Source: Nitrobacter sp. Nb-311A (GTDB lineage: Bacteria; Pseudomonadota; Alphaproteobacteria; Rhizobiales; Xanthobacteraceae). Taken from it: 64,000 nucleotides of DNA. The stretch spans positions 62,001-126,000 of the forward strand of contig NZ_AAMY01000007.1 of the NCBI RefSeq assembly GCF_000152905.1, written 5' to 3'. The position numbers and the translations under genes are program-made. The notes beneath the pieces are model-generated. The model did not search any database. It had not been told where the DNA came from and saw nothing but the letters and a program-made list of their open reading frames with translations. This document shows positions 32,944-40,831 of the stretch, in pieces (the stretch's first letter is position 1; the number at the start of each line of letters is the position of its first letter).

Positions 32944-33489
32944 ATGTACGGCATCGACTTCAACAAGCTGCGGTTTCTCGTGTGCGATGACAACGCGCAC
33001 ATGCGCCGCATTCTGCGCACGCTGCTGCATTCATTCGGCGCGCGCGAGGTCTACGAGGCCGAGGATGGCGCCACCGCCCTCGAGATGTATACTCATTATG
33101 TCCCTGATATCGTCATCGTCGACTGGGCGATGCCGATCTTCGATGGCATCGAGCTGACGCAGATGATCCGCCAGCCCGACTCGAAGGGTAACCCGTTCGC
33201 CCCGATCATCATGCTGACCGGGCACTCGGAAAAGCGGCGCGTCACGGTCGCGCGCGATGCCGGCGTCACCGAATTCCTGGCGAAACCGATTTCAGCCAAG
33301 GGTCTCTATCAACGAATCCTGAACGTCGTGGTCTCGCCGCGCCCTTTCATCAAGACCAAAAATTATTTCGGTCCGGATCGGCGGCGCAATACCAGCAACG
33401 CCTATATCGGTCCCGAGCGTCGCGGCACCAGGGAGCCCGACGTTATCCAGCAGCCGTCACTGCTGGATAAGGCTCGAGCCCCGGGCTAG
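32944..33489 (+). CDS. CheY-like response regulator with GPDRR tail
   Basis: 181 residues. The receiver domain (about 8-130) has the acidic pair D15-D16, the phospho-acceptor D60 (V-I-V-D-W-A-M-P), T92 and K114, all canonical. The C-terminal 50 residues are not an output domain but carry F-G-P-D-R-R-R and I-G-P-E-R-R-G, a motif pair I associate with a class of alphaproteobacterial stand-alone receivers. It is followed after 11 bases by an Hpt gene, so the pair is likely one phosphorelay step. Confidence 0.85.
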   Translation: MYGIDFNKLRFLVCDDNAHMRRILRTLLHSFGAREVYEAEDGATALEMYTHYVPDIVIVDWAMPIFDGIELTQMIRQPDSKGNPFAPIIMLTGHSEKRRVTVARDAGVTEFLAKPISAKGLYQRILNVVVSPRPFIKTKNYFGPDRRRNTSNAYIGPERRGTREPDVIQQPSLLDKARAPG

Positions 33490-33500
33490 AAAGCGCGGCC

Positions 33501-34079
33501 ATGCAAAAGGAAGATTGTTCCGAACTGGCGATCCAGGCATTCGCCGACCATCACGTCATCACCCCGCCCAATCGGCTGCGCAACGCGGTTCGGCTCGTCG
33601 ACGAAAAGAATGTCGAGGATCCGATCGCGCGCGCCGAAAAGGCGCTGGCGGGCCTTTCCGACGAATTCTCCAAATGGATGGCGATCGAGCGGGACCGCCT
33701 TGTCGTGGCCCACGCAGCCATTCTCAAGAACGGATTCACTCCAGCCACGCGCGACGAACTGTTTCGGGCCGCGCACGATATCAAGGGCGACGCCGCAACC
33801 TTCGGATATCCCTTCGCCGCCGCCGGCGCCGAAAGCCTCTGCCGCATCATCGAACATGCTCCAGCTCTCGACCGCGTGCCTGCTGAACTGATCGCCTATC
33901 ATATCAACGCGATCCAGGCTATCGTGCGCGAGCACGCCACCCCCGGCACCGAGGCCATGGCAATGGAGATCAACCGGAAACTGCGTCTCGTTGCCGACGA
34001 ATATCTCGCCACAGTCAACCGTGACCGTCCCGAACACCTCGAAGCCGTTCTCGCGCCGAGCATTGCGCCCACAGAATAG
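33501..34079 (+). CDS. Hpt-domain phosphotransfer protein
   Basis: 192 residues. The motif R-A-A-H92-D-I-K-G-D-A-A-T-F-G is the Hpt signature, with H92 the phosphorylated residue. Helical sequence lies on both sides, as expected for a four-helix bundle. No kinase domain is present. It is 11 bases downstream of the receiver gene, so phosphate transfer between the two is the simplest hypothesis; the sensor kinase must be elsewhere. A palindromic repeat follows the stop codon. Confidence 0.85.
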   Translation: MQKEDCSELAIQAFADHHVITPPNRLRNAVRLVDEKNVEDPIARAEKALAGLSDEFSKWMAIERDRLVVAHAAILKNGFTPATRDELFRAAHDIKGDAATFGYPFAAAGAESLCRIIEHAPALDRVPAELIAYHINAIQAIVREHATPGTEAMAMEINRKLRLVADEYLATVNRDRPEHLEAVLAPSIAPTE

Positions 34080-34167
34080 CGCCCAATCGTTCCTGCGAAC
34101 GGCTGAGGATTGTCGTCCCGGAGCTTTTGATCGTCAGGCTTTCCGCCGGCAAACCACCCTTCTCAGA

Positions 34168-34260
34168 AAGCGTTTTGAACGCAGGGGAAGCCGGTTCGCG
34201 CGAACAAAACCCGTCACACCAAAAGACGTCCTTCATCGCTTCCGTGAAGCGGTGAAGGAT
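34168..34260 (+). repeat. Palindromic repeat copy A (type I plus hairpin module)
   Basis: It contains AAAGCGTTTTGAACGCAGGG, AAGCCGGTTCGCGCGAACAA and CACCAAAAG, matching the type I repeat. An adjoining hairpin module CCTTCATCGCTTCCGTGAAG plus CGGTGAAGG follows (34230-34258). It lies in the convergent spacer between the Hpt and DUF2336 genes. The same composite recurs, inverted, inside DUF2336 (34611-34706). Confidence 0.75.
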
Positions 34261-34285
34261 TTTCGTCTTCGCGCGCGTGAACGAG

Positions 34286-35950
34286 TTACGCCGCCGCAAG
34301 AAGATCGCTGAGCAGCGGCTCGCGATAGGCTCGCGGTGAATCTTTGGGTTTTTCAAAGCTCTGTGCAAGAGACGCAAACGCGTAAGACGCCGGCTCGTCA
34401 AACCTCGGTTCGACGCGCTCCGGTTCATAAGACGCCACGGCGCAAGGTTCAACTTCGCAAGGCTCCATTTCGTAAAACTCAGCTTCGTAAGGCTCAGCTT
34501 CGTAAGACAAAGCCTCACAAGACCATGCGTCATCAAGCTCAGTTTCATCCCCCTCGCATTCGTCGGGTTGGGTCCGGAACGCCAGGCGGTCTAGAAACCG
34601 CGGCCTGGCGTCCTTCACCGCTTCACGGAAACGGTGAAGGAGCCCAGCACTTTGGTTCGACGCGCTTTGTTGCCACGATCCGGTTTCCGCTTCGCTCGAA
34701 AATGCTATTGCGGGCCAAGGTTCGCAGAACTCGTCGCGGAACTCGGGTTCATAAAACTCCGGCTCGCAAACCGGCACTTCGTCCGCTTCGTCATACGCCG
34801 GCTCCCTGGCGACCTCCGCTACCAGCTCGTCACAAAATACACGCGCTTCCTCGCGCGCCGATTCCGTCGCGAACCGCCGCAACAAGATCAGCAGAGGCTC
34901 TGACACCTCATCGGGCGCCGTTTCGCACATCGTCAGCACACGTTCGACCATGCGCCGGCGCAACCGCGCCGCACCGCCGACGGTTTCGACAAAGCCGATC
35001 TCGTCGCGCGCTTCCAGCGCGGCGCGGAACGCAGGGAACGTAACTTCTGGCAGCCCGGCCCGCGTCAGCAGCGCAGGCAAGCTCGCGCCGCCGCGATCAT
35101 GAACCAGCGCAACGACGCGGCTTAAAGGCAGGCCGGACAATTCCGCCAGGGCATGGTCGAACAGCTCCGTATTGCCCGACAGCAGCGCGCGCAAAATCAA
35201 CCCGGCGGTGAGCTGTCCGGTGGCGCGCAGATGCGCGACCAGGCTGTGCATGTCGTCGTCCCGCGCGCGGGCTGCAATGTGAACGATAGAGCGATCGCGC
35301 GCCTCGCTGATCGTGCGATCGGCGCAGTCGACATTGAGCCAGTTGCGGGAAACAACGAACCGCGCCAGCGTATCGGACAGTTTTCCGATCAGCGCGAGCC
35401 GCGTGGCCGCGGGCAGATCGTCGAGCGCCAGCATCGATTCCCGGATCGCCGCGAGATGGCCATGCCGCTCGACGATTCGGTCCCATGACATCGGCGCGAT
35501 ACTTGCGCCCGGATTTTTCATCAGTTCGAGTGCCGCCGTTGCGAAGCCAACCTCGGCGATGGCTGCGCAGACCGACACCGGCACGTGAACCCGGCGTGCG
35601 ACGGCGCACTGCACCTCACGGCTACCGGTCGCGACGATGTCGACGAGGTCCGCGTCGATCAAAAGCGGCGAATATTCGAGAACGGGAACAGCAACGGATG
35701 GCTGATCAACCGACAGCGCCCGGACGATGGCCGCCGGCGCGTTCACGCTGCGCGCGAAAACGTTCGCCATCGCCTGCCGAACCAGCGGCGACGGGTCGTC
35801 GAGTTGCATCAGGAGAGCACCCTCGGCGGCGGCGCGATCGTCATCGGACAGATCAGATATGAGCCAGGCTCTAGCCAGGGCTCGCGTCGCTTCGGCCCGC
35901 TCGCCTGCGGGAGCGGTTCGTACCCAGCTTAAGAATTGCCGAACGATCAT
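34286..35950 (-). CDS. DUF2336-family protein with expanded C-terminus
   Basis: 554 residues. The N-terminal about 370 residues are a helical, HEAT-like DUF2336 region (L-M-Q-L-D-D-P-S-P-L-V-R-Q-A-M-A; R-R-R-M-V-E-R-V-L-T), an uncharacterised alphaproteobacterial family. The C-terminal part looks built from added material. One stretch (about 416-447, including L-L-H-R-F-R-E-A-V-K-D) is encoded by a palindromic repeat element, and another (477-511) by seven pentapeptides related to S-Y-E-A-E. Acidic and Tyr-rich composition suggests this tail is disordered. It is convergent with the Hpt gene. Function unknown. Confidence 0.75.
   Translation of the reverse strand: MIVRQFLSWVRTAPAGERAEATRALARAWLISDLSDDDRAAAEGALLMQLDDPSPLVRQAMANVFARSVNAPAAIVRALSVDQPSVAVPVLEYSPLLIDADLVDIVATGSREVQCAVARRVHVPVSVCAAIAEVGFATAALELMKNPGASIAPMSWDRIVERHGHLAAIRESMLALDDLPAATRLALIGKLSDTLARFVVSRNWLNVDCADRTISEARDRSIVHIAARARDDDMHSLVAHLRATGQLTAGLILRALLSGNTELFDHALAELSGLPLSRVVALVHDRGGASLPALLTRAGLPEVTFPAFRAALEARDEIGFVETVGGAARLRRRMVERVLTMCETAPDEVSEPLLILLRRFATESAREEARVFCDELVAEVAREPAYDEADEVPVCEPEFYEPEFRDEFCEPWPAIAFSSEAETGSWQQSASNQSAGLLHRFREAVKDARPRFLDRLAFRTQPDECEGDETELDDAWSCEALSYEAEPYEAEFYEMEPCEVEPCAVASYEPERVEPRFDEPASYAFASLAQSFEKPKDSPRAYREPLLSDLLAAA
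34418..34522 (-). repeat. 15-bp tandem repeat coding for a pentapeptide
   Basis: Seven consecutive 15-bp units (plus-strand form near CGTAAGGCTCAGCTT) encode S-C-E-A-L, S-Y-E-A-E, P-Y-E-A-E, F-Y-E-M-E, P-C-E-V-E, P-C-A-V-A and S-Y-E-P-E in DUF2336. The central units are nearly identical in DNA, so recent slippage expansion is likely. Confidence 0.85.
34611..34706 (-). repeat. Palindromic repeat copy B inside a coding sequence
   Basis: On the minus strand it reads GCATTTTCGAGCGAAGCGGA, AACCGGATCG, GCGCGTCGAACCAAAG and then the hairpin module CCTTCACCGTTTCCGTGAAG. This is the type I repeat plus the module of copy A. It is wholly within the DUF2336 reading frame and contributes about 32 codons without a stop. 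Confidence 0.75.
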
Positions 35951-36221
35951 GGTGTTTCCGGCTTACGCACCGACATCGCGAGACGATGTCGGTCACGGAA
36001 AATAAACCATGACGCTTAACAAAGGGTTCACCATAACCGTTTGCGTTCGTTGATACTTCGTTAATGGGAGGGGCGGCCTTCAGTCTCAATCGCATCGAGC
36101 GGAGAATCCGCAGCGCATTGATGGAAACCCCATCATTCAATTGATCGCGCTCCGCGCTTCACAGCATCGCGGCACAAATCTTGACGCAGTTGTCCCCCGG
36201 ATTCCCCACAAGCGTGGCGCC

Positions 36222-37154
36222 CTACCCGCTATAAGTGCCGCTGCGGTCGCTGAACAGATCGAACGGCTGAGGTGCGGCGGAATCGGATGAGGTCTGCGCC
36301 GCGGTGGACGGCGCGCCCCACAGTTCCTGAACGACTGGAGACACCGGCTGAGTACGCTCGCCGACCTGAAACAGCGAACGAAACGTCGGCCGGCTTGGCG
36401 CGACCGAGGAAGGTGCGACACCATGCATGTCAGGCAGACGCGACAGGTACGCTGCATGGTCAGATGAGGTCGAGAACGGCGTCTCGGACGTCATGGCCAT
36501 ACGGGTCGCGGGCGAATTGGCGGCGACCGCGTAGCGCCGGTCCAGATCCGCGTAGACTTCCGACACGCTGCGCGCGCGGCCGTCGCGATCATAAAAGATC
36601 GGACGGTTGGCGGCGGCCGCGTTCGGAAACAGCCGCGCGCCGGGCGCTTGCGGATTGTTCTCGACATTCGCGATCAGCTTCGCGGCTCCGCTGACACCCA
36701 TGAAGTGCGCCATGTAAAGTTCGCTGTCGGTCGGACGACGGCCTATCAGGCCGGTGAGCTTGAAGCTATTGGATTGCGTCAGCACGCCAGCCATGGCCGA
36801 CGCGATCGCCGGGTCGTCACGTAGCTTGAGAATGGCGGCGCGGGTCGCTGGATCGGCAACGGAATAAACGCCGGATGGCGATTTGGCGATCGCGTCGGCA
36901 TAGCCGTTGAAGCCGAGCGCGGGCCCCGCCTCCTTCACCGTGCCGAGCCAGGTCTGCTCGATGAACTGATAAAGGCCCTTGGCGGACGACGTGCCGGCAG
37001 CGGCATGAGGATTGAAATTGGATTCCATCTTGGCGGTCGCGAGCAGATATTCGAAGCTCGCTCCCGTGGCCTCGGCTGCCCGCTTGATGGCGGTGGTTAT
37101 TCCGCCGAAAATTCCGCTCAGTCCGGAAGCGGCATTGGCGGCATCGACGCTCAT
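36222..37154 (-). CDS. Lytic transglycosylase-like (SLT domain) protein
   Basis: 310 residues from the ATG at 37154, with GGAG close upstream. The region F-E-Y-L-L-A-T-A-K-M-E-S-N-F-N-P-H-A (about 35-52) is the SLT family signature, with the catalytic Glu in M-E-S. G-L-Y-Q-F-I-E-Q-T-W follows. There is no obvious Sec signal, which is usual for flagellum-associated muramidases of this group. The rest is low-complexity Ser/Pro-rich sequence. It likely cleaves peptidoglycan locally, possibly for an envelope-spanning machine. No flagellar gene is present in this window. Confidence 0.8.
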   Translation of the reverse strand: MSVDAANAASGLSGIFGGITTAIKRAAEATGASFEYLLATAKMESNFNPHAAAGTSSAKGLYQFIEQTWLGTVKEAGPALGFNGYADAIAKSPSGVYSVADPATRAAILKLRDDPAIASAMAGVLTQSNSFKLTGLIGRRPTDSELYMAHFMGVSGAAKLIANVENNPQAPGARLFPNAAAANRPIFYDRDGRARSVSEVYADLDRRYAVAANSPATRMAMTSETPFSTSSDHAAYLSRLPDMHGVAPSSVAPSRPTFRSLFQVGERTQPVSPVVQELWGAPSTAAQTSSDSAAPQPFDLFSDRSGTYSG

Positions 37155-37307
37155 CTTGATCTCCGCTCCGAGAATCCCGCTATGCGCCTTCGGGCACGTT
37201 ATCGGCATTTCCGCCGTCTATTCCGACGTTTCCGGACGGCTATTCTCCCGGATCGCAAGGTGGAAGATTATGGTTAACAGGGTCTTAACGGAGACAGCCA
37301 GAAGGCG

Positions 37308-37745
37308 TCAGGCTTTCGCGCCATAAACATCGGCCGGATCGAACAGCCTGTGGGCATCCACAAGCGTAAGGCGCATTTTGTTGCCCTCGCCTTTTGTCAC
37401 TGCCCGATAGAAACACGAGCGCCGTCCCGTATGGCAGGCGGCGCCTTGCTGTTCGACCTTGATCCAGACCGCATCCTGATCGCAGTCCGTTCGCATCTCG
37501 AGCACCCGCTGGACCTGACCCGAACTCTCACCTTTTCGCCATAACGCCTTGCGCGAACGGCTGTAATACCAGGCATCTCCGGTTTCAATGGTCCGCCGCA
37601 GCGCCTCTTCGTTCATATGCGCGACCATTAAAACGTCGCCGGTCTTGGCATCCGTTGCGACGCAGCTCACCAGACCGGACGCATCGAAACGGGGCTGGAA
37701 CACCAGCCCCTCCTCGGTTTCGGATGAAGGTTTTGATCCAGACAC
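37308..37745 (-). CDS. hisI: Phosphoribosyl-AMP cyclohydrolase
   Basis: Third step of histidine synthesis, opening the adenine ring of PR-AMP. 145 residues, single-domain form without HisE. The motifs W-Y-Y-S-R-S-R, the Mg site D-C-D-Q-D-A and the zinc ligands [10 protein letters not shown] are present. The start is GTG (37745) with AAGGGA six bases upstream. It lies 38 bases downstream of folE on the same strand, so cotranscription is probable; related genera show the same pair. Confidence 0.95.
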   Translation of the reverse strand: MSGSKPSSETEEGLVFQPRFDASGLVSCVATDAKTGDVLMVAHMNEEALRRTIETGDAWYYSRSRKALWRKGESSGQVQRVLEMRTDCDQDAVWIKVEQQGAACHTGRRSCFYRAVTKGEGNKMRLTLVDAHRLFDPADVYGAKA

Positions 37746-37783
37746 AGGAAATCCCTTCGGAATATCGTCGAGGGATTAAGCGT

Positions 37784-38482
37784 CTACGGTCGCACCATAG
37801 ACAGGAAACGCGCCTGCTCCGCGGGATTGTCGCGGAATACACCTGTGAACCGGCTCGTGAATGTCATCGCACCATGCTTGGCGACGCCGCGCACCGACAT
37901 ACAGGTATGCTCCGCCTCGATCATCACGGCGACGCCCCGCGGTTTAAGCACCTCGTCGACGGCCGCGGCGATCTGCGCGGTCATGTGCTCCTGGGTCTGG
38001 AGCCGCCGGGCGAAGATGTCGGTCAGGCGGGCCAGTTTGGACAGGCCGACCACCCGTTCGACCGGCGTGTAGGCGATATGTGCCTTGCCATAGAACGGCA
38101 TCATGTGGTGCTCGCACTGCGACGTGAACTCGATGTCCCGGACCAGTACGAAATCGTCATAGCCCGCGGTTTCACCGAAGGTCCGGTTCAACACCTCGGC
38201 CGGACACTGATGATAGCCCTGATAGATCTCGTCATACGACTCGATCACCCGGCGCGGCGTATCGAGGAGCCCCTCGCGTTCAGGATTTTCACCGATATAG
38301 GACAGCAACGTTCGGACCGCGTCTTCCGCTTCATGCCGCGACGGGCGCTGCCGGTTCGGCTGAACCGCCGCCAGAAACTCAGATGGATCCAGCTGGGCGG
38401 GAGAGAACCCGGCAGGTTTGGCGCTATTGGATTTGACGTCAGAAGGTTTGCTGCCGCGCAGCTGCTTGATCAAAGCGTCCAT
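37784..38482 (-). CDS. folE: GTP cyclohydrolase I
   Basis: Makes dihydroneopterin triphosphate from GTP, the first step to tetrahydrofolate. 232 residues from the ATG at 38482, which has GGAG five bases upstream; a GTG two codons earlier is less likely. The zinc Cys in [13 protein letters not shown] and the catalytic H-T-C-M-S-V-R-G region are intact. The N-terminal 45 residues are a variable extension. It precedes hisI and is divergent from the IscU-like gene. Confidence 0.95.
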   Translation of the reverse strand: MDALIKQLRGSKPSDVKSNSAKPAGFSPAQLDPSEFLAAVQPNRQRPSRHEAEDAVRTLLSYIGENPEREGLLDTPRRVIESYDEIYQGYHQCPAEVLNRTFGETAGYDDFVLVRDIEFTSQCEHHMMPFYGKAHIAYTPVERVVGLSKLARLTDIFARRLQTQEHMTAQIAAAVDEVLKPRGVAVMIEAEHTCMSVRGVAKHGAMTFTSRFTGVFRDNPAEQARFLSMVRP

Positions 38483-38717
38483 CTTCACTCCGTTCGACCG
38501 GCCTCGCGTGAGACCGGAGTGTCACCGGGCAGACGGGGCAGCATTTTACGCCACCGGACGCCTGAGTCCCTTGAAATTTAACATTGCAACGTCCGAATCG
38601 AACTTCAATCCGGGTGCGACGGAAAATCGCCGGATTGCGTTTCCCGGCAATAGATACATATATAGACTTCGAGGTTCCCGCCGCCAAGGGCGTCGCTCCG
38701 CCTCTTCAGCGAATTCA

Positions 38718-39185
38718 ATGTCGAAACCTATGCTGGACGACGTTTACAACAACCGTATCATCGAACTGGCCGGCAATATTCCGCGCCTGGGCCGGCTTCC
38801 GGCGCCAGACGCCAGCGCCACCGCTCATTCGAAGCTGTGCGGATCCACCGTCAAAATCGACCTCAAGATGAACGGCTCCACTGTCACCGACTTTGCGCAC
38901 GACGTGAAGGCCTGCGCGCTCGGCCAGGCATCGTCCTCGATCATGGCGCGCCACGTGGTTGGCTCGACCGCCGGCGAACTCCGTGAGTTGCGCGAGATCG
39001 TTCGCAGGATGCTGAAGGAGAACGGCGCGCCGCCCAAAGGAAAATGGGCCGACATCGCGCTGCTCGAACCGGTGCGCGATTACAAGGCGCGTCACGCCTC
39101 CACCATGCTGACCTTCGATGCGGTCGTCGATGCCATTGGTCAGATCGAGGCCAAATCGGCCGCGCTGACTACCGCGCAAAGCTGA
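38718..39185 (+). CDS. IscU/NifU-N-like Fe-S scaffold protein
   Basis: 155 residues from the ATG at 38718 (M-S-K-P-M-L-D-D-V-Y-N-N-R). The fold signature is clear: C41-G-S-T-V and C66-A-L-G-Q-A-S-S-S match the first two cluster-ligating Cys of IscU. At the position of the third Cys the sequence is R-H-A-S-T-M-L, so that ligand is replaced by Ala. The protein may therefore bind a cluster only weakly or with a partner. No isc or suf genes adjoin. It is divergent from folE across about 235 bases. Confidence 0.82.
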   Translation: MSKPMLDDVYNNRIIELAGNIPRLGRLPAPDASATAHSKLCGSTVKIDLKMNGSTVTDFAHDVKACALGQASSSIMARHVVGSTAGELRELREIVRRMLKENGAPPKGKWADIALLEPVRDYKARHASTMLTFDAVVDAIGQIEAKSAALTTAQS

Positions 39186-39248
39186 TCACGCCCCGGTTTT
39201 CCGCCAGAGCGTTTTTCGAGCAGAACATGCGGAAAGACTCGAATGCCG

Positions 39249-40166
39249 CTATTGACCCAGAGCCGGAGCGGCGGTGGTCGCCACAGCGTGGCCGGAAGCT
39301 TCGGCTGTCTTGGTTGGCTGGCCGGTCATCGTCGCCGTAGCGGGCGCATTCGCTATGCCAGGAAAGCGGTCCTGTACCGGCTTTGTGACGAGATCGGCGA
39401 CTGGAGTCTCGGCGTCCCCTCCACCCGGCAGCACATCCGCGACGCGGTCTGTCGTCACCAGATTGGTGGAGCGCAATTCCGCTGGCGACAATTCATGAAG
39501 AGCTTCCCAGGGAGGAATGCTAAGGGCCAAATGCAGCAGATCGCCGGACCCGCCCATCTCGAAGGTGTACTTGGCGAGCCGACCGATGTCGCGTTCGACG
39601 ATCATCAAATCCTCGGCAGTGTAGCTCGCGGCCTTGGCGTTGTCCGCGCGGTCGCCCATCCAGATCTGATGTACGCGCACATGCGCACGCTCAGGCACAT
39701 AGCGGGTTTTTCCCGACAATAGCACGAACACGCACATCGACTCGCAATTGGCTTCGGGCAGCACGGCTGCGCGATTGCCGGTCGTCGTCTTGACGGCGAC
39801 GCTGGTCCCAACCGTGGTGCGCACGCCGAGTTCTCGCCAGCGCCGCCCGAGCGCGATGGCGTCGTTGACTGAGCCGCCACCGGAGTCCAGCACGACCGTC
39901 ACACCGGTAAGATCGCGTCCGGCTGCGAAGTCGTTAAAGGCTTTCGGAGTTTCACCCGTGACGAGGCCAACGGCGCTGATCCAGCTCCCACAGTGCGGCT
40001 CACAAGCGATCCAGGAGAATCGCATCGGCTGCTTACGTGCCTCGAGGTTTGCCTTGGCTGGACCCTGTTCCTCAAAAGCAACCGCGAAGCCTGAAAACAC
40101 GAGACAAAAAGCTGCAGCGCACAGAAGCGTCTGTCCGTAGAAGCCAGATGATCTCGCGAACCTCAA
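39249..40166 (-). CDS. Periplasmic ClpP-fold protein (COG3904-like)
   Basis: 305 residues. The likely start is TTG at 40166, with GGAAGGA upstream, the only site before a good signal peptide (T-L-L-C-A-A-A-F-C-L-V-F-S-G-F-A-V-A). The middle resembles the ClpP/crotonase fold: V-V-L-D-S-G-G-G-S-V-N-D-A, then C-E-S-M-C-V-F-V-L-L-S-G and V-R-V-H-Q-I. The Ser and His of the ClpP catalytic pair are thus conserved in place. The C-terminus is Ala/Thr-rich and probably flexible. Proteolytic activity is plausible but not shown. Similar proteins are common in Bradyrhizobiaceae. Confidence 0.75.
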   Translation of the reverse strand: MRFARSSGFYGQTLLCAAAFCLVFSGFAVAFEEQGPAKANLEARKQPMRFSWIACEPHCGSWISAVGLVTGETPKAFNDFAAGRDLTGVTVVLDSGGGSVNDAIALGRRWRELGVRTTVGTSVAVKTTTGNRAAVLPEANCESMCVFVLLSGKTRYVPERAHVRVHQIWMGDRADNAKAASYTAEDLMIVERDIGRLAKYTFEMGGSGDLLHLALSIPPWEALHELSPAELRSTNLVTTDRVADVLPGGGDAETPVADLVTKPVQDRFPGIANAPATATMTGQPTKTAEASGHAVATTAAPALGQ

Positions 40167-40411
40167 TTCGGTTCCTTCCCTAGCCGATGTTCCTAATCTT
40201 ACGCAGCTTAAACAATGCGGCCCGATCGCATGACAATACGATGAACCCGTTAGCAGGAAAACTAGCCGCGAGACTTGTCAGCGTCCATTAGAACCTTTGC
40301 TGCGACCGGCGAGAGGATGCGATATTCTACCGCTTGTGGCGCGATTGCAGCGTCGTCTGGTTCCCCGAGGGAACATCGCGGATCATCCATATCTGAAGAG
40401 GCCCCGCCTTC

Positions 40412-40756
40412 ATGAAGCCGATACTGCAAAGTTCCAGGTTCTGTCGGGCTTGTTCAAGTGCCGTTTTACGGCTGCCCCGAAATCTCGGGCGAGCGTTGAT
40501 CTGGATCTACCGCCATACGCTATCGCCGCTGGTGGGTTTCAACTGCCGGCACCTGCCAACCTGCTCGGCCTATGGCGATGAAGCCATCGAGCGTTTCGGG
40601 CTTTGGGGTGGCGGCTGGATGACGTTGGCGCGGCTCCTACGCTGCCAACCCTGGGGAACGTCCGGTATCGATAATGTTCCCGTAGCGAAGCCATCCTGCG
40701 CGACCTGGTACCGGCCGTGGCGTTATGGCCGCTGGCGCGGCGTAAATGCCCCGTGA
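40412..40756 (+). CDS. yidD: Membrane protein insertion efficiency factor YidD
   Basis: 114 residues. YidD assists YidC-dependent membrane insertion. The family core is complete: A-L-I-W-I-Y-R-H-T-L-S-P, then C-R-H-L-P-T-C-S-A-Y-G-D-E-A-I, then R-L-L-R-C-Q-P-W-G. The N-terminal amphipathic helix holds it to the inner membrane. It is away from rpmH-rnpA-yidC, its partners in many bacteria; in this family it is commonly near folE/iscU-like genes. Confidence 0.92.
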   Translation: MKPILQSSRFCRACSSAVLRLPRNLGRALIWIYRHTLSPLVGFNCRHLPTCSAYGDEAIERFGLWGGGWMTLARLLRCQPWGTSGIDNVPVAKPSCATWYRPWRYGRWRGVNAP

Positions 40757-40831
40757 GAAGATTTCGAACGAGGGGCGGCTCTTACGTCGAACAATTAAAG
40801 ACTACAGCCTGGTCCATCGGATAAAGAAGCT

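Noticed and set aside
34336-35043. 235-codon plus-strand frame rich in R-K-T-P repeats
   Set aside because: Antisense translation of the 15-bp tandem repeat in DUF2336.
38483-38717. Possible riboswitch upstream of folE
   Set aside because: I could not recognise a THF or preQ1 aptamer core by eye in the divergent spacer; a covariance-model search would be decisive.
39198-39245. Further type I repeat copy after the IscU-like gene (CAGAGCGTTTTTCGAGC)
   Set aside because: Only about 12 bases match the repeat core, so I did not list it as a separate copy.
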